The notes under the pieces are model-generated. The model was not told the DNA's origin, did not search any database, and was given only the letters and a program-made list of their open reading frames with translations. The translations under genes and the position numbers were made by a program. Positions 21,151-35,800 of a stretch of 64,000 bases of DNA are shown one piece after another (position 1 is the first letter of the stretch; the number at the start of each line of letters is the position of its first letter). Source of the stretch: Hymenopus coronatus (taxonomy: Eukaryota; Arthropoda; Insecta; Mantodea; Hymenopodidae); the NCBI GenBank assembly GCA_030762935.1, contig CM060883.1, positions 96,236,001-96,300,000 of the forward strand, read 5' to 3'.

Positions 21151-24100
21151 CAGGATATCCAAGATATACATTTTGTCTACGTCTTACAGTTACGTAGAAC
21201 TCACTGAGAGTAGAGAGGTCTTCAGGATATCCAAGATATACATTTTGTCTATGTCTTACAGCTATGTAAAACTCATTGAGAGTAGAGAGGTCTTCAGGAT
21301 ACCCAAGATAATACATTTTGTCTATGCCTTACAGTTATGTAAAACTCATTGAGAGGAGAGAGGTCTTCAGGATACCCAAGATATACATATTGTCTATGTG
21401 TTACAGTTCTGTAAAACTCATTGAGAGTAGAGAGGTCTTCAGGATACCCAAGATAATACATTTTGTCTATGCCTTACAGCTATGTAAAACTCATTGAGAG
21501 TAGAGAGGTCTTCAGGATACCCAAGATATACATTTTGTCTATGTCTTATAGTTCTGTAAAACTCATTTAGAGTAGAGAGGTCTTCAGGATACCCAAGATA
21601 TACATTTTGTCTATGTCTTATGGTTCTGTAAAACTCAAAGAGAGTAGAAAGGTCTTCAAGATACCCAAGATATACATTTTGTCTATGTCTTACAGTTATG
21701 TAGAACTCATGGAGAGTAGAGAGGTCTTCAGGATATCCAAGATATACATTTTCTCTATGTCTTACAGTTATGTAAAACTCATTGAGAGTAGAGAGGTCTT
21801 CAGGATACCCAAGATATACATTTTGTCTATGTCTTACAGCTATGTAAAGCTCATTGAGAGTAGAGAAATCTTCAGGATACCCAAGATATACATTTTGTCT
21901 ATGTCTTACAGCTATGTAAAACTCATTGAGAATAGAGAGGTCTTCAGGATACCCAAGATATACATTTTGTCTATGTCTTATAGTTCTGTAGAACTCATTG
22001 AGAGTAGAGAGGTCTTCAGGATATCCAAGATATACATTTTGTGTATGTCTTACAGCAATGTAAAACTCATTGAGAGTAGAGAGGTCTTCAGGATGTTCAA
22101 GATATACATTTTGTCTATGTCTTACAGTTATGTAAAACTCATTGAGGGTAGAAAGATCTTCAGGATACTCAAGATATACATTATGTCTATGTCTTATAGT
22201 TCTGTAGAACTCATTGAGAGTAGATAGGTCTTCAGGATACCCAAGATATACATTTTCTCTATGTCTTATAGTTATGTAAAACTCATTGAGAAATGAGAGG
22301 TCTTCAGGATATCCAAGATATACATTTCGTCTATGTCTTACAGTTCTGTAAAGCTCATTGAGAGTAGAGAGGTCTTCAGGATATCCAAGATATACATTTT
22401 GTCTATGTCTTACAGTTCTGTAAAACTCATTGAGAGTAGAGAGGTCTTCAGGATATCAAAGATATACATTTTTTCTATGTCTTACAGCTATGTAAAACTC
22501 ATGGTGAGTAGAGAGGTCTTCAGGATACCCAAGATATATATTTTGTCTATGTCTTATAGTTCTGTAAAACTCATTGATAGTAGAGAGGTCTTCAGGATAC
22601 CCAAGATAATACATTTTGTCTATGTCTTACAGTTCTGTAAAACTCATTGAGAGTAGAGAGGTCTTCAGGATATCCAAGATATACATTTTTTCTATGTCTT
22701 ACAGCTATGTAAAACTCATGGTGAGTAGAGAGGTCTTAAGGATACACAACATATACATTTTGTCAGTGTCTTACTGTTATGTAAAACTCATTGAAGGTAG
22801 AGCGGTCTTCAGGATACCCAAGATATACATTTTGTCTATGTCTTACAGCTAAGTAAATCTCATTGAGAGTAGAGAGGTCTTCAGGATACCCAAGATATAC
22901 ATTTTGTCTATGTCTTACAGCTATGTAAAACTCATTGAGAGCTGAGAGGTCTTCAGGATATCCAGGATATACATTTCGTCTATGTCTTACAGTTCTGTAG
23001 AACTCATTGTGAGTAGAGATGTCTTTAGGATTCCCTAGATAATACATTTTGTCTATGCCTTACAGTTATGTACAACTCATTGAGAGAAGAGAGGTCTTCA
23101 GGATACCCAAGATATACATATTGTCTATGATTTATAGTTCTGTAGAACTCATTGAGAGCAGAGAGGTCTTCAGGATACCCAAGATATACATTTTGTCTAT
23201 GTCTTATAGTTATGTAAAACTCATTGAGAACTGAGAGGTCTTCCGGATATCCAAGATATACATTTCGTCTATGTCTTACAGTTCTGTAAAGCTCGTTGAG
23301 AGTAGAGAGGTCTTCAGGATATCCAAGATATACATTTTGTCTATGTCTTACAGTTCTGTAAAACTCATTGAGAGTAGGGAGGTCTTCAGGATACCCAAGA
23401 TTTTACATTTTGTCTATGTCTTACAGTTCTGTAAAACTCATTGAGAGTAGAGAGGTCTTCAGGATATCCAGGATATACATTTTTTCTATGTCTTACAGCT
23501 ATGTAAAGCTCATGGTGAGTAGAGAGGTCTTCAGGATATCCGAAATATACATTTTCTTTATGTGTTACAGTTATGTAAAACTCATTGAGAGTAGAGTGGT
23601 CGTCAGGATACCCAAGATATACATTTTGTCTATGTCTTATATTTCTGTATAACTCACTGAGAGTAGAGAGGTCTTCAGGATACCCAAGATATACATTTTG
23701 TCTATGTCTTATAGTTCTGTAAAACTCATTGATAGTAGAGAGGTCTTCAGGATACCCAAGATATACATTATGTCTATGTCTTATAGTTCTGTAAAACTCA
23801 TTGAGAGTAGAGAGGTCTTCAGGATACCCAAGATAATACATTTTGTCTATGTCTTACAGCTAAGTAAAAGTCATTGAGAGTAGAGAGGTCTTCAGGATAT
23901 CCAAGATATACATTTTGTCTATATCCTACAGTTCTGTAAAACTCATTGAGAGTAGAGAGGTCTTCAAGATACCCAAGATATACATTTCGTCTATGTCTTA
24001 CAGTTCTGTAAAGCTCGTTGAGAGTAGAGAGGTCTTCAGGATATCCAAGATATACATTTTGTCTATGTCTTACAGTTCTGTAAAACTCATTGAGAGTAGG

Positions 24101-27100
24101 GAGGTCTTCAGGATACCCAAGATTTTACATTTTGTCTATGTTTTACAGTTCTGTAAAACTCATTGAGAGTAGAGAGGTCTTCAGGATATCCAAGATATAC
24201 ATTTTTTCTATGTCTTACAGCTATGTAAAACTCATGGTGAGTAGAGAGGTCTTCAGGATATCCGAAATATAGATTTTCTTTATGTGTTACAGTTATGTAA
24301 AACTCATTGAGAGTAGAGTGGTCGTCAGGATACCCAAGATATACATTTTGTCTATGTCTTATATTTCTGTATAACTCATTGAGAGTAGAGAGGTCTTCAG
24401 GATACCCAAGATATACATTTTGTCTGTCTTATAGTTCTGTAAAACTCATTGATAGTAGAGAGGTCTTCAGGATACCCAAGATATACATTATGTCTATGTC
24501 TTATAGTTCTGTAAAACTCATTGAGAGTAGAGAGGTCTTCAGGATACCCAAGATAATACATTTTGTCTATGTCTTACAGTTCTGTAAAACTCATTGAGAG
24601 TAGAGAGGTCTTCAGGATACCCAAGATATACATTTTGTCTATGTCATATAGTTATGTAAAACTCATTGAGAACTGAGAGGTCTTCAGGATATCCAAGATA
24701 TACATTTCGTCTATGTCTTACAGTTCTGTAAAGCTCGTTGAGAGTAGAGAGGTCTTCAGGATATCCAAGATATACATTTTGTCTATGTCATATAGTTATG
24801 TAAAACTCATTGAGAAATGAGAGGTCTTCAGGATATCCAAGATATACATTTCGTCTATGTCTTACAGTTCTGTAAAGCTCATTGAGAGTAGAGAGGTCTT
24901 CAGGATATCCAAGATATACATTTTGTCTATGTCTTACAGTTCTGTAAAACTCATTGAGAGTAGAGAGGTCTTCAGGATATCAAAGATATACATTTTTTCT
25001 ATGTCTTACAGCTATGTAAAACTCATGGTGAGTAGAGAGGTCTTCAGGATACCCAAGATATATATTTTGTCTATGTCTTATAGTTCTGTAAAACTCATTG
25101 ATAGTAGAGAGGTCTTCAGGATACCCAAGATAATACATTTTGTCTATGTCTTACAGTTCTGTAAAACTCATTGAGAGTAGAGAGGTCTTCAGGATATCCA
25201 AGATATACATTTTTTCTATGTCTTACAGCTATGTAAAACTCATGGTGAGTAGAGAGGTCTTCAGGATACACAACATATACATTTTGTCAGTGTCTTACTG
25301 TTATGTAAAACTCATTGAAGGTAGAGCGGTCTTCAGGATACCCAAGATATACATTTTGTCTATGTCTTACAGCTAAGTAAATCTCATTGAGAGTAGAGAG
25401 GTCTTCAGGATACCCAAGATATACATTTTGTCTATGTCTTACAGCTATGTAAAACTCATTGAGAGCTGAGAGGTCTTCAGGATATCCAGGATATACATTT
25501 CGTCTATGTCTTACAGTTCTGTAGAACTCATTGTGAGTAGAGATGTCTTTAGGATTCCCTAGATAATACATTTTGTCTATGCCTTACAGTTATGTACAAC
25601 TCATTGAGAGAAGAGAGGTCTTCAGGATACCCAAGATATACATATTGTCTATGATTTATAGTTCTGTAAAACTCATTGAGAGTAGAGAGGTCTTCAGGAT
25701 ACCCAAGATAATACATTTTGTCTATGCCTTACAGCTATGTAAAACTCATTGAGAGTAGAGAGGTCTTCAGGATACCCAAGATATACATTTTGTCTATGCT
25801 CTATAGTTCTGTAAAACTCATTTAGAGTAGAGAGGTCTTCAGGATACCCAAGATAATACATTGTGTCTATGTCTTATAGTTCTGTAAAACTCAATGAGAG
25901 TAGAGAGGTCTTCAGGATACCCAAGATAATACATTTTGTCTATGTCTTCAAGTTACGTAGAACTCATTGAGAATAGAGAGGTCTTCAGGATATCCAAGAT
26001 ATACATTTTGTCTATGTCTTACAGTTATGTAATACTCATTGAGAGTAGAGAGGTCTTCAGGATACCCAAGATATACATTTTGTCTATGTCTTACAGTTCT
26101 GTAAATTTCATTGAGAGTATAGAGGTCTTCAGGATACCCAAGATATACATTTTGTCTATGTCTTACAGTTCTGTAAAACTCATTGTGAGTAAAGAGGTCT
26201 TAAGGATACCCAAGATAATACATTTTGTCTATGCCTTACAGTTATGTAAAACGCATTGAGAGTAGAGAGGTCTTCAGGATACCCAAGATATACATTTTGT
26301 CTATGTCTTATAGTTCTGTAAAACTCATTGAGAGTAGAGAGGTCTTCAGGATACCGAAGATAATACATTTTGTCTATGCCTTACAGCTATGTAGAACTCA
26401 TTGAGAGTAGAGAGGTCTTCAGGATACCCAAGATATACATTTTGTCTATGTCTTACAGTTATGTAGAACTCATGGAGAGTAGAGAGGTCTTCAGGATATC
26501 CAAGATATACATTTTCTATATGTCTTACACTTTATGTAAAACTTATTGAGAGTAGAGAGGTCTTCAGGATACCCAAGATAATACATTTTGTCTATGTCTT
26601 ACAGTTCTGTAAAACACATTGAGAGTAGAGAGGTCTTCAGGATACCGAAGATATACATTCTGTGTATGTCTTACAGTTCTCTAAAACACATAGAGAGTAG
26701 AGAGGTCTTCAGGATACCAAAGATTTACATTTTGTCTATGTCAAACAGTTATGTAAAACTCACTGAGAGTAGAGATGTCTTCAGGATACCGAAGATACAC
26801 ATTTTGTCTTACAGCTATGTAAAACTCATTGAGAGTAGAGAGGTCTTCAGGATACCCAAGATATACATTTTGTCTATGTCTTACAGCTATGTAAAGCTCA
26901 TTGAGTGTAGAGAAATCTTCAGGATACCCAAGACATACATTTGGTCTATGTCTTACAGCTATGTAAAACTCATTGATAATAGAGAGGTCTTCAGGATATC
27001 CAAGATATACATTTTGTCTATATCTTTAAGTTCTGTAAAACTCATTGAGAGTAGAGAGGTCTTCAGGATACCCAAGATATACATTTTATCTATGTCTTAT

Positions 27101-29800
27101 AGTTCTGTAAAACTCATTTAGAGTAGAGAGGTCTTCAGGATACCCAAGTTATATATTTTGTCTATGTCTTATGGTTCTGTAAAACTCATTGAGAGTAGAG
27201 AGGTCTTCAGGATATCCAAGATATACATTTTGTGTATGTCTTACAGCTATGTAAAACTCATTAAGAGTAGAGAGGTCTTCAGGATATCCAAGATATACAT
27301 TTTGTCTATGTCTTACAGTTATGTAAAACTCATTGAGGGTAGAGAGATCTTCAGGATACTCAAGATATACATTATGTCTATGTCTTATAGTTCTGTAGAA
27401 CTCATTGAGAGCAGAGAGGTCTTCAGGATACCCAAGATATACATTTTGTCTATGTCTTATAGTTATGTAAAACTCATTGAGAACTGAGAGGTCTTCCGGA
27501 TATCCAAGATATACATTTCGTCTATGTCTTACAGTTCTGTAAAGCTCGTTGAGAGTAGAGAGGTCTTCAGGATATCCAAGATATACATTTTGTCTATGTC
27601 TTACAGTTCTGTAAAACTCATTGAGAGTAGGGAGGTCTTCAGGATACCCAAGATTTTACATTTTGTCTATGTCTTACAGTTCTGTAAAACTCATTGAGAG
27701 TAGAGAGGTCTTCAGGATATCCAGGATATACATTTTTTCTATGTCTTACAGCTATGTAAAACTCATGGTGAGTAGAGAGGTCTTCAGGATATCCGAAATA
27801 TACATTTTCTTTATGTGTTACAGTTATGTAAAACTCATTGAGAGTAGAGTGGTCGTCAGGATACCCAAGATATACATTTTGTCTATGTCTTATATTTCTG
27901 TATAACTCACTGAGAGTAGAGAGGTCTTCAGGATACCCAAGATATACATTTTGTCTATGTCTTATAGTTCTGTAAAACTCATTGATAGTAGAGAGGTCTT
28001 CAGGATACCCAAGATATACATTATGTCTATGTCTTATAGTTCTGTAAAACTCATTGAAAGTAGAGAGGTCTTCAGGATACCCAAGATAATACATTTTGTC
28101 TATGTCTTACAGCTAAGTAAAAGTCATTGAGAGTAGAGAGGTCTTCAGGATATCCAAGATATACATTTTGTCTATATCTTACAGTTCTGTAAAACTCATT
28201 GAGAGTAGAGAGGTCTTCAAGATACCCAAGATATACATTTCGTCTATGTCTTACAGTTCTGTAAAGCTCGTTGAGAGTAGAGAGGTCTTCAGGATATCCA
28301 AGATATACATTTTGTCTATGTCTTACAGTTCTGTAAAACTCATTGAGAGTAGGGAGGTCTTCAGGATACCCAAGATTTTACATTTTGTCTATGTTTTACA
28401 GTTCTGTAAAACTCATTGAGAGTAGAGAGGTCTTCAGGATATCCAAGATATACATTTTTTCTATGTCTTACAGCTATGTAAAACTCATGGTGAGTAGAGA
28501 GGTCTTCAGGATATCCGAAATATAGATTTTCTTTATGTGTTACAGTTATGTAAAACTCATTGAGAGTAGAGTGGTCGTCAGGATACCCAAGATATACATT
28601 TTGTCTATGTCTTATATTTCTGTATAACTCATTGAGAGTAGAGAGGTCTTCAGGATACCCAAGATATACATTTTGTCTGTCTTATAGTTCTGTAAAACTC
28701 ATTGATAGTAGAGAGGTCTTCAGGATACCCAAGATATACATTATGTCTATGTCTTATAGTTCTGTAAAACTCATTGAGAGTAGAGAGGTCTTCAGGATAC
28801 CCAAGATAATACATTTTGTCTATGTCTTACAGTTCTGTAAAACTCATTGAGAGTAGAGAGGTCTTCAGGATACCCAAGATATACATTTTGTCTATGTCAT
28901 ATAGTTATGTAAAACTCATTGAGAACTGAGAGGTCTTCAGGATATCCAAGATATACATTTCGTCTATGTCTTACAGTTCTGTAAAGCTCGTTGAGAGTAG
29001 AGAGGTCTTCAGGATATCCAAGATATACATTTTGTCTATGTCTTACAGTTCTGTAAAACTCATTGAGAGTAGAGAGGTCTTCAGGATACCCAAGATTTTA
29101 CATTTTGTCTATGTCTTACAGCACTGTAAAACTCATTGAGACTAGAGAGGTCTTCAGGATATGCAAGATATACATTTTTTCTATGTCTTACAGCTATGTA
29201 AAACTCATGGTGAGTAGAGAGGTCTTCAGGATATCCGAAATATACATTTTTTATGTGTTACAGTTATGTAAAACTCATTGAGAGTAGAGAGGTGGTCAGG
29301 ATATCCAAGATATACATTTTGTCTATGTCTTACAGCTATGTAAAACTCTTTGAGAGTAGAGAGGTCTTCAGGATACCCAAGATGTACATTTTGTCTATGT
29401 CTTAATGTTATGTAAAACTCATTGAGAGTAGAGAGGTCTTCAGGATACCCAAGATATACATTTTGTCAATGTCTTACAGTTATGTAAAACTCATTGAAGG
29501 TAGAGCCGTCTTCAGGATACCCAAGATATACATTTTGTCTATGTCTTACAGCTAAGTAAAACTCATTGAGAGTAGAGAGGTCTTCAGGATACCCAAGATA
29601 TACATTTTGTCTATGTCTTACAGCTAAGTAAAACTCATTGAGAGCAGAGTGGTCTTCAAGATACCCAAGATATACATTTTGTCTATGTCTTACAGTTATG
29701 TAGAACTCATGGAGAGTAGAGAGGTGTTCAGGATATCCAAGATATACATTTTGTCTATGTCTTACAGCTATGTAAAACTCATTGAGAGTAGAGAGGTCTT
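21151..29800 (+). repeat. Higher-order repeat B, copy 2 (8,650 bp, 120 monomers)
   Basis: The complete copy. The length closes arithmetically: 120 x 72 = 8,640; I count 16 TAAT-type and 5 TTTT-type 73-bp monomers plus one further inserted base near 26,520 (+22), and deletions of 6 bp (26,793 unit), 2 bp (near 24,424), 2 bp (near 28,675) and 2 bp (near 29,250), net +10. Spot differences from B1 are rare, for example ATATCCTACAG at 23,921 against ATATCTTACAG at 15,271. The near-identity implies recent amplification or ongoing homogenisation. Confidence 0.92.
26793..26858 (+). repeat. 66-bp monomer with a 6-bp slippage deletion (B2)
   Basis: Exact counterpart, 8,650 bp downstream, of the 66-bp monomer at 18,143. 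It shows that B1 and B2 inherited this deletion together. Confidence 0.92.
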
Positions 29801-32800
29801 CAGGATATCCAAGATATACATTTTGTCTACGTCTTACAGTTACGTAGAACTCACTGAGAGTAGAGAGGTCTTCAGGATATCCAAGATATACATTTTGTCT
29901 ATGTCTTACAGCTATGTAAAACTCATTGAGAGTAGAGAGGTCTTCAGGATACCCAAGATAATACATTTTGTCTATGCCTTACAGTTATGTAAAACTCATT
30001 GAGAGGAGAGAGGTCTTCAGGATACCCAAGATATACATATTGTCTATGTGTTACAGTTCTGTAAAACTCATTGAGAGTAGAGAGGTCTTCAGGATACCCA
30101 AGATAATACATTTTGTCTATGCCTTACAGCTATGTAAAACTCATTGAGAGTAGAGAGGTCTTCAGGATACCCAAGATATACATTTTGTCTATGTCTTATA
30201 GTTCTGTAAAACTCATTTAGAGTAGAGAGGTCTTCAGGATACCCAAGATATACATTTTGTCTATGTCTTATGGTTCTGTAAAACTCAAAGAGAGTAGAAA
30301 GGTCTTCAAGATACCCAAGATATACATTTTGTCTATGTCTTACAGTTATGTAGAACTCATGGAGAGTAGAGAGGTCTTCAGGATATCCAAGATATACATT
30401 TTCTCTATGTCTTACAGTTATGTAAAACTCATTGAGAGTAGAGAGGTCTTCAGGATACCCAAGATATACATTTTGTCTATGTCTTACAGCTATGTAAAGC
30501 TCATTGAGAGTAGAGAAATCTTCAGGATACCCAAGATATACATTTTGTCTATGTCTTACAGCTATGTAAAACTCATTGAGAATAGAGAGGTCTTCAGGAT
30601 ACCCAAGATATACATTTTGTCTATGTCTTATAGTTCTGTAGAACTCAATGAGAGTAGAGAGGTCTTCAGGATATCCAAGATATACATTTTGTGTATGTCT
30701 TACAGCAATGTAAAACTCATTGAGAGTAGAGAGGTCTTCAGGATGTTCAAGATATACATTTTGTCTATGTCTTACAGTTATGTAAAACTCATTGAGGGTA
30801 GAAAGATCTTCAGGATACTCAAGATATACATTATGTCTATGTCTTATAGTTCTGTAGAACTCATTGAGAGTAGATAGGTCTTCAGGATACCCAAGATATA
30901 CATTTTCTCTATGTCTTATAGTTATGTAAAACTCATTGAGAAATGAGAGGTCTTCAGGATATCCAAGATATACATTTCGTCTATGTCTTACAGTTCTGTA
31001 AAGCTCATTGAGAGTAGAGAGGTCTTCAGGATATCCAAGATATACATTTTGTCTATGTCTTACAGTTCTGTAAAACTCATTGAGAGTAGAGAGGTCTTCA
31101 GGATATCAAAGATATACATTTTTTCTATGTCTTACAGCTATGTAAAACTCATGGTGAGTAGAGAGGTCTTCAGGATACCCAAGATATATATTTTGTCTAT
31201 GTCTTATAGTTCTGTAAAACTCATTGATAGTAGAGAGGTCTTCAGGATACCCAAGATAATACATTTTGTCTATGTCTTACAGTTCTGTAAAACTCATTGA
31301 GAGTAGAGAGGTCTTCAGGATATCCAAGATATACATTTTTTCTATGTCTTACAGCTATGTAAAACTCATGGTGAGTAGAGAGGTCTTAAGGATACACAAC
31401 ATATACATTTTGTCAGTGTCTTACTGTTATGTAAAACTCATTGAAGGTAGAGCGGTCTTCAGGATACCCAAGATATACATTTTGTCTATGTCTTACAGCT
31501 AAGTAAATCTCATTGAGAGTAGAGAGGTCTTCAGGATACCCAAGATATACATTTTGTCTATGTCTTACAGCTATGTAAAACTCATTGAGAGCTGAGAGGT
31601 CTTCAGGATATCCAGGATATACATTTCGTCTATGTCTTACAGTTCTGTAGAACTCATTGTGAGTAGAGATGTCTTTAGGATTCCCTAGATAATACATTTT
31701 GTCTATGCCTTACAGTTATGTACAACTCATTGAGAGAAGAGAGGTCTTCAGGATACCCAAGATATACATATTGTCTATGATTTATAGTTCTGTAGAACTC
31801 ATTGAGAGCAGAGAGGTCTTCAGGATACCCAAGATATACATTTTGTCTATGTCTTATAGTTATGTAAAACTCATTGAGAACTGAGAGGTCTTCCGGATAT
31901 CCAAGATATACATTTCGTCTATGTCTTACAGTTCTGTAAAGCTCGTTGAGAGTAGAGAGGTCTTCAGGATATCCAAGATATACATTTTGTCTATGTCTTA
32001 CAGTTCTGTAAAACTCATTGAGAGTAGGGAGGTCTTCAGGATACCCAAGATTTTACATTTTGTCTATGTCTTACAGTTCTGTAAAACTCATTGAGAGTAG
32101 AGAGGTCTTCAGGATATCCAGGATATACATTTTTTCTATGTCTTACAGCTATGTAAAGCTCATGGTGAGTAGAGAGGTCTTCAGGATATCCGAAATATAC
32201 ATTTTCTTTATGTGTTACAGTTATGTAAAACTCATTGAGAGTAGAGTGGTCGTCAGGATACCCAAGATATACATTTTGTCTATGTCTTATATTTCTGTAT
32301 AACTCACTGAGAGTAGAGAGGTCTTCAGGATACCCAAGATATACATTTTGTCTATGTCTTATAGTTCTGTAAAACTCATTGATAGTAGAGAGGTCTTCAG
32401 GATACCCAAGATATACATTATGTCTATGTCTTATAGTTCTGTAAAACTCATTGAGAGTAGAGAGGTCTTCAGGATACCCAAGATAATACATTTTGTCTAT
32501 GTCTTACAGCTAAGTAAAAGTCATTGAGAGTAGAGAGGTCTTCAGGATATCCAAGATATACATTTTGTCTATATCCTACAGTTCTGTAAAACTCATTGAG
32601 AGTAGAGAGGTCTTCAAGATACCCAAGATATACATTTCGTCTATGTCTTACAGTTCTGTAAAGCTCGTTGAGAGTAGAGAGGTCTTCAGGATATCCAAGA
32701 TATACATTTTGTCTATGTCTTACAGTTCTGTAAAACTCATTGAGAGTAGGGAGGTCTTCAGGATACCCAAGATTTTACATTTTGTCTATGTTTTACAGTT

Positions 32801-35800
32801 CTGTAAAACTCATTGAGAGTAGAGAGGTCTTCAGGATATCCAAGATATACATTTTTTCTATGTCTTACAGCTATGTAAAACTCATGGTGAGTAGAGAGGT
32901 CTTCAGGATATCCGAAATATAGATTTTCTTTATGTGTTACAGTTATGTAAAACTCATTGAGAGTAGAGTGGTCGTCAGGATACCCAAGATATACATTTTG
33001 TCTATGTCTTATATTTCTGTATAACTCATTGAGAGTAGAGAGGTCTTCAGGATACCCAAGATATACATTTTGTCTGTCTTATAGTTCTGTAAAACTCATT
33101 GATAGTAGAGAGGTCTTCAGGATACCCAAGATATACATTATGTCTATGTCTTATAGTTCTGTAAAACTCATTGAGAGTAGAGAGGTCTTCAGGATACCCA
33201 AGATAATACATTTTGTCTATGTCTTACAGTTCTGTAAAACTCATTGAGAGTAGAGAGGTCTTCAGGATACCCAAGATATACATTTTGTCTATGTCATATA
33301 GTTATGTAAAACTCATTGAGAACTGAGAGGTCTTCAGGATATCCAAGATATACATTTCGTCTATGTCTTACAGTTCTGTAAAGCTCGTTGAGAGTAGAGA
33401 GGTCTTCAGGATATCCAAGATATACATTTTGTCTATGTCATATAGTTATGTAAAACTCATTGAGAAATGAGAGGTCTTCAGGATATCCAAGATATACATT
33501 TCGTCTATGTCTTACAGTTCTGTAAAGCTCATTGAGAGTAGAGAGGTCTTCAGGATATCCAAGATATACATTTTGTCTATGTCTTACAGTTCTGTAAAAC
33601 TCATTGAGAGTAGAGAGGTCTTCAGGATATCAAAGATATACATTTTTTCTATGTCTTACAGCTATGTAAAACTCATGGTGAGTAGAGAGGTCTTCAGGAT
33701 ACCCAAGATATATATTTTGTCTATGTCTTATAGTTCTGTAAAACTCATTGATAGTAGAGAGGTCTTCAGGATACCCAAGATAATACATTTTGTCTATGTC
33801 TTACAGTTCTGTAAAACTCATTGAGAGTAGAGAGGTCTTCAGGATATCCAAGATATACATTTTTTCTATGTCTTACAGCTATGTAAAACTCATGGTGAGT
33901 AGAGAGGTCTTCAGGATACACAACATATACATTTTGTCAGTGTCTTACTGTTATGTAAAACTCATTGAAGGTAGAGCGGTCTTCAGGATACCCAAGATAT
34001 ACATTTTGTCTATGTCTTACAGCTAAGTAAATCTCATTGAGAGTAGAGAGGTCTTCAGGATACCCAAGATATACATTTTGTCTATGTCTTACAGCTATGT
34101 AAAACTCATTGAGAGCTGAGAGGTCTTCAGGATATCCAGGATATACATTTCGTCTATGTCTTACAGTTCTGTAGAACTCATTGTGAGTAGAGATGTCTTT
34201 AGGATTCCCTAGATAATACATTTTGTCTATGCCTTACAGTTATGTACAACTCATTGAGAGAAGAGAGGTCTTCAGGATACCCAAGATATACATATTGTCT
34301 ATGATTTATAGTTCTGTAAAACTCATTGAGAGTAGAGAGGTCTTCAGGATACCCAAGATAATACATTTTGTCTATGCCTTACAGCTATGTAAAACTCATT
34401 GAGAGTAGAGAGGTCTTCAGGATACCCAAGATATACATTTTGTCTATGCTCTATAGTTCTGTAAAACTCATTTAGAGTAGAGAGGTCTTCAGGATACCCA
34501 AGATAATACATTGTGTCTATGTCTTATAGTTCTGTAAAACTCAATGAGAGTAGAGAGGTCTTCAGGATACCCAAGATAATACATTTTGTCTATGTCTTCA
34601 AGTTACGTAGAACTCATTGAGAATAGAGAGGTCTTCAGGATATCCAAGATATACATTTTGTCTATGTCTTACAGTTATGTAATACTCATTGAGAGTAGAG
34701 AGGTCTTCAGGATACCCAAGATATACATTTTGTCTATGTCTTACAGTTCTGTAAATTTCATTGAGAGTATAGAGGTCTTCAGGATACCCAAGATATACAT
34801 TTTGTCTATGTCTTACAGTTCTGTAAAACTCATTGTGAGTAAAGAGGTCTTAAGGATACCCAAGATAATACATTTTGTCTATGCCTTACAGTTATGTAAA
34901 ACGCATTGAGAGTAGAGAGGTCTTCAGGATACCCAAGATATACATTTTGTCTATGTCTTATAGTTCTGTAAAACTCATTGAGAGTAGAGAGGTCTTCAGG
35001 ATACCGAAGATAATACATTTTGTCTATGCCTTACAGCTATGTAGAACTCATTGAGAGTAGAGAGGTCTTCAGGATACCCAAGATATACATTTTGTCTATG
35101 TCTTACAGTTATGTAGAACTCATGGAGAGTAGAGAGGTCTTCAGGATATCCAAGATATACATTTTCTATATGTCTTACACTTTATGTAAAACTTATTGAG
35201 AGTAGAGAGGTCTTCAGGATACCCAAGATAATACATTTTGTCTATGTCTTACAGTTCTGTAAAACACATTGAGAGTAGAGAGGTCTTCAGGATACCGAAG
35301 ATATACATTCTGTGTATGTCTTACAGTTCTCTAAAACACATAGAGAGTAGAGAGGTCTTCAGGATACCAAAGATTTACATTTTGTCTATGTCAAACAGTT
35401 ATGTAAAACTCACTGAGAGTAGAGATGTCTTCAGGATACCGAAGATACACATTTTGTCTATGTCTTACAGCTATGTAAAACTCATTGAGAGTAGAGAGGT
35501 CTTCAGGATACCCAAGATATACATTTTGTCTATGTCTTACAGCTATGTAAAGCTCATTGAGTGTAGAGAAATCTTCAGGATACCCAAGACATACATTTGG
35601 TCTATGTCTTACAGCTATGTAAAACTCATTGATAATAGAGAGGTCTTCAGGATATCCAAGATATACATTTTGTCTATATCTTTAAGTTCTGTAAAACTCA
35701 TTGAGAGTAGAGAGGTCTTCAGGATACCCAAGATATACATTTTGTCTATGTCTTATAGTTCTGTAAAACTCATTTAGAGTAGAGAGGTCTTCAGGATACC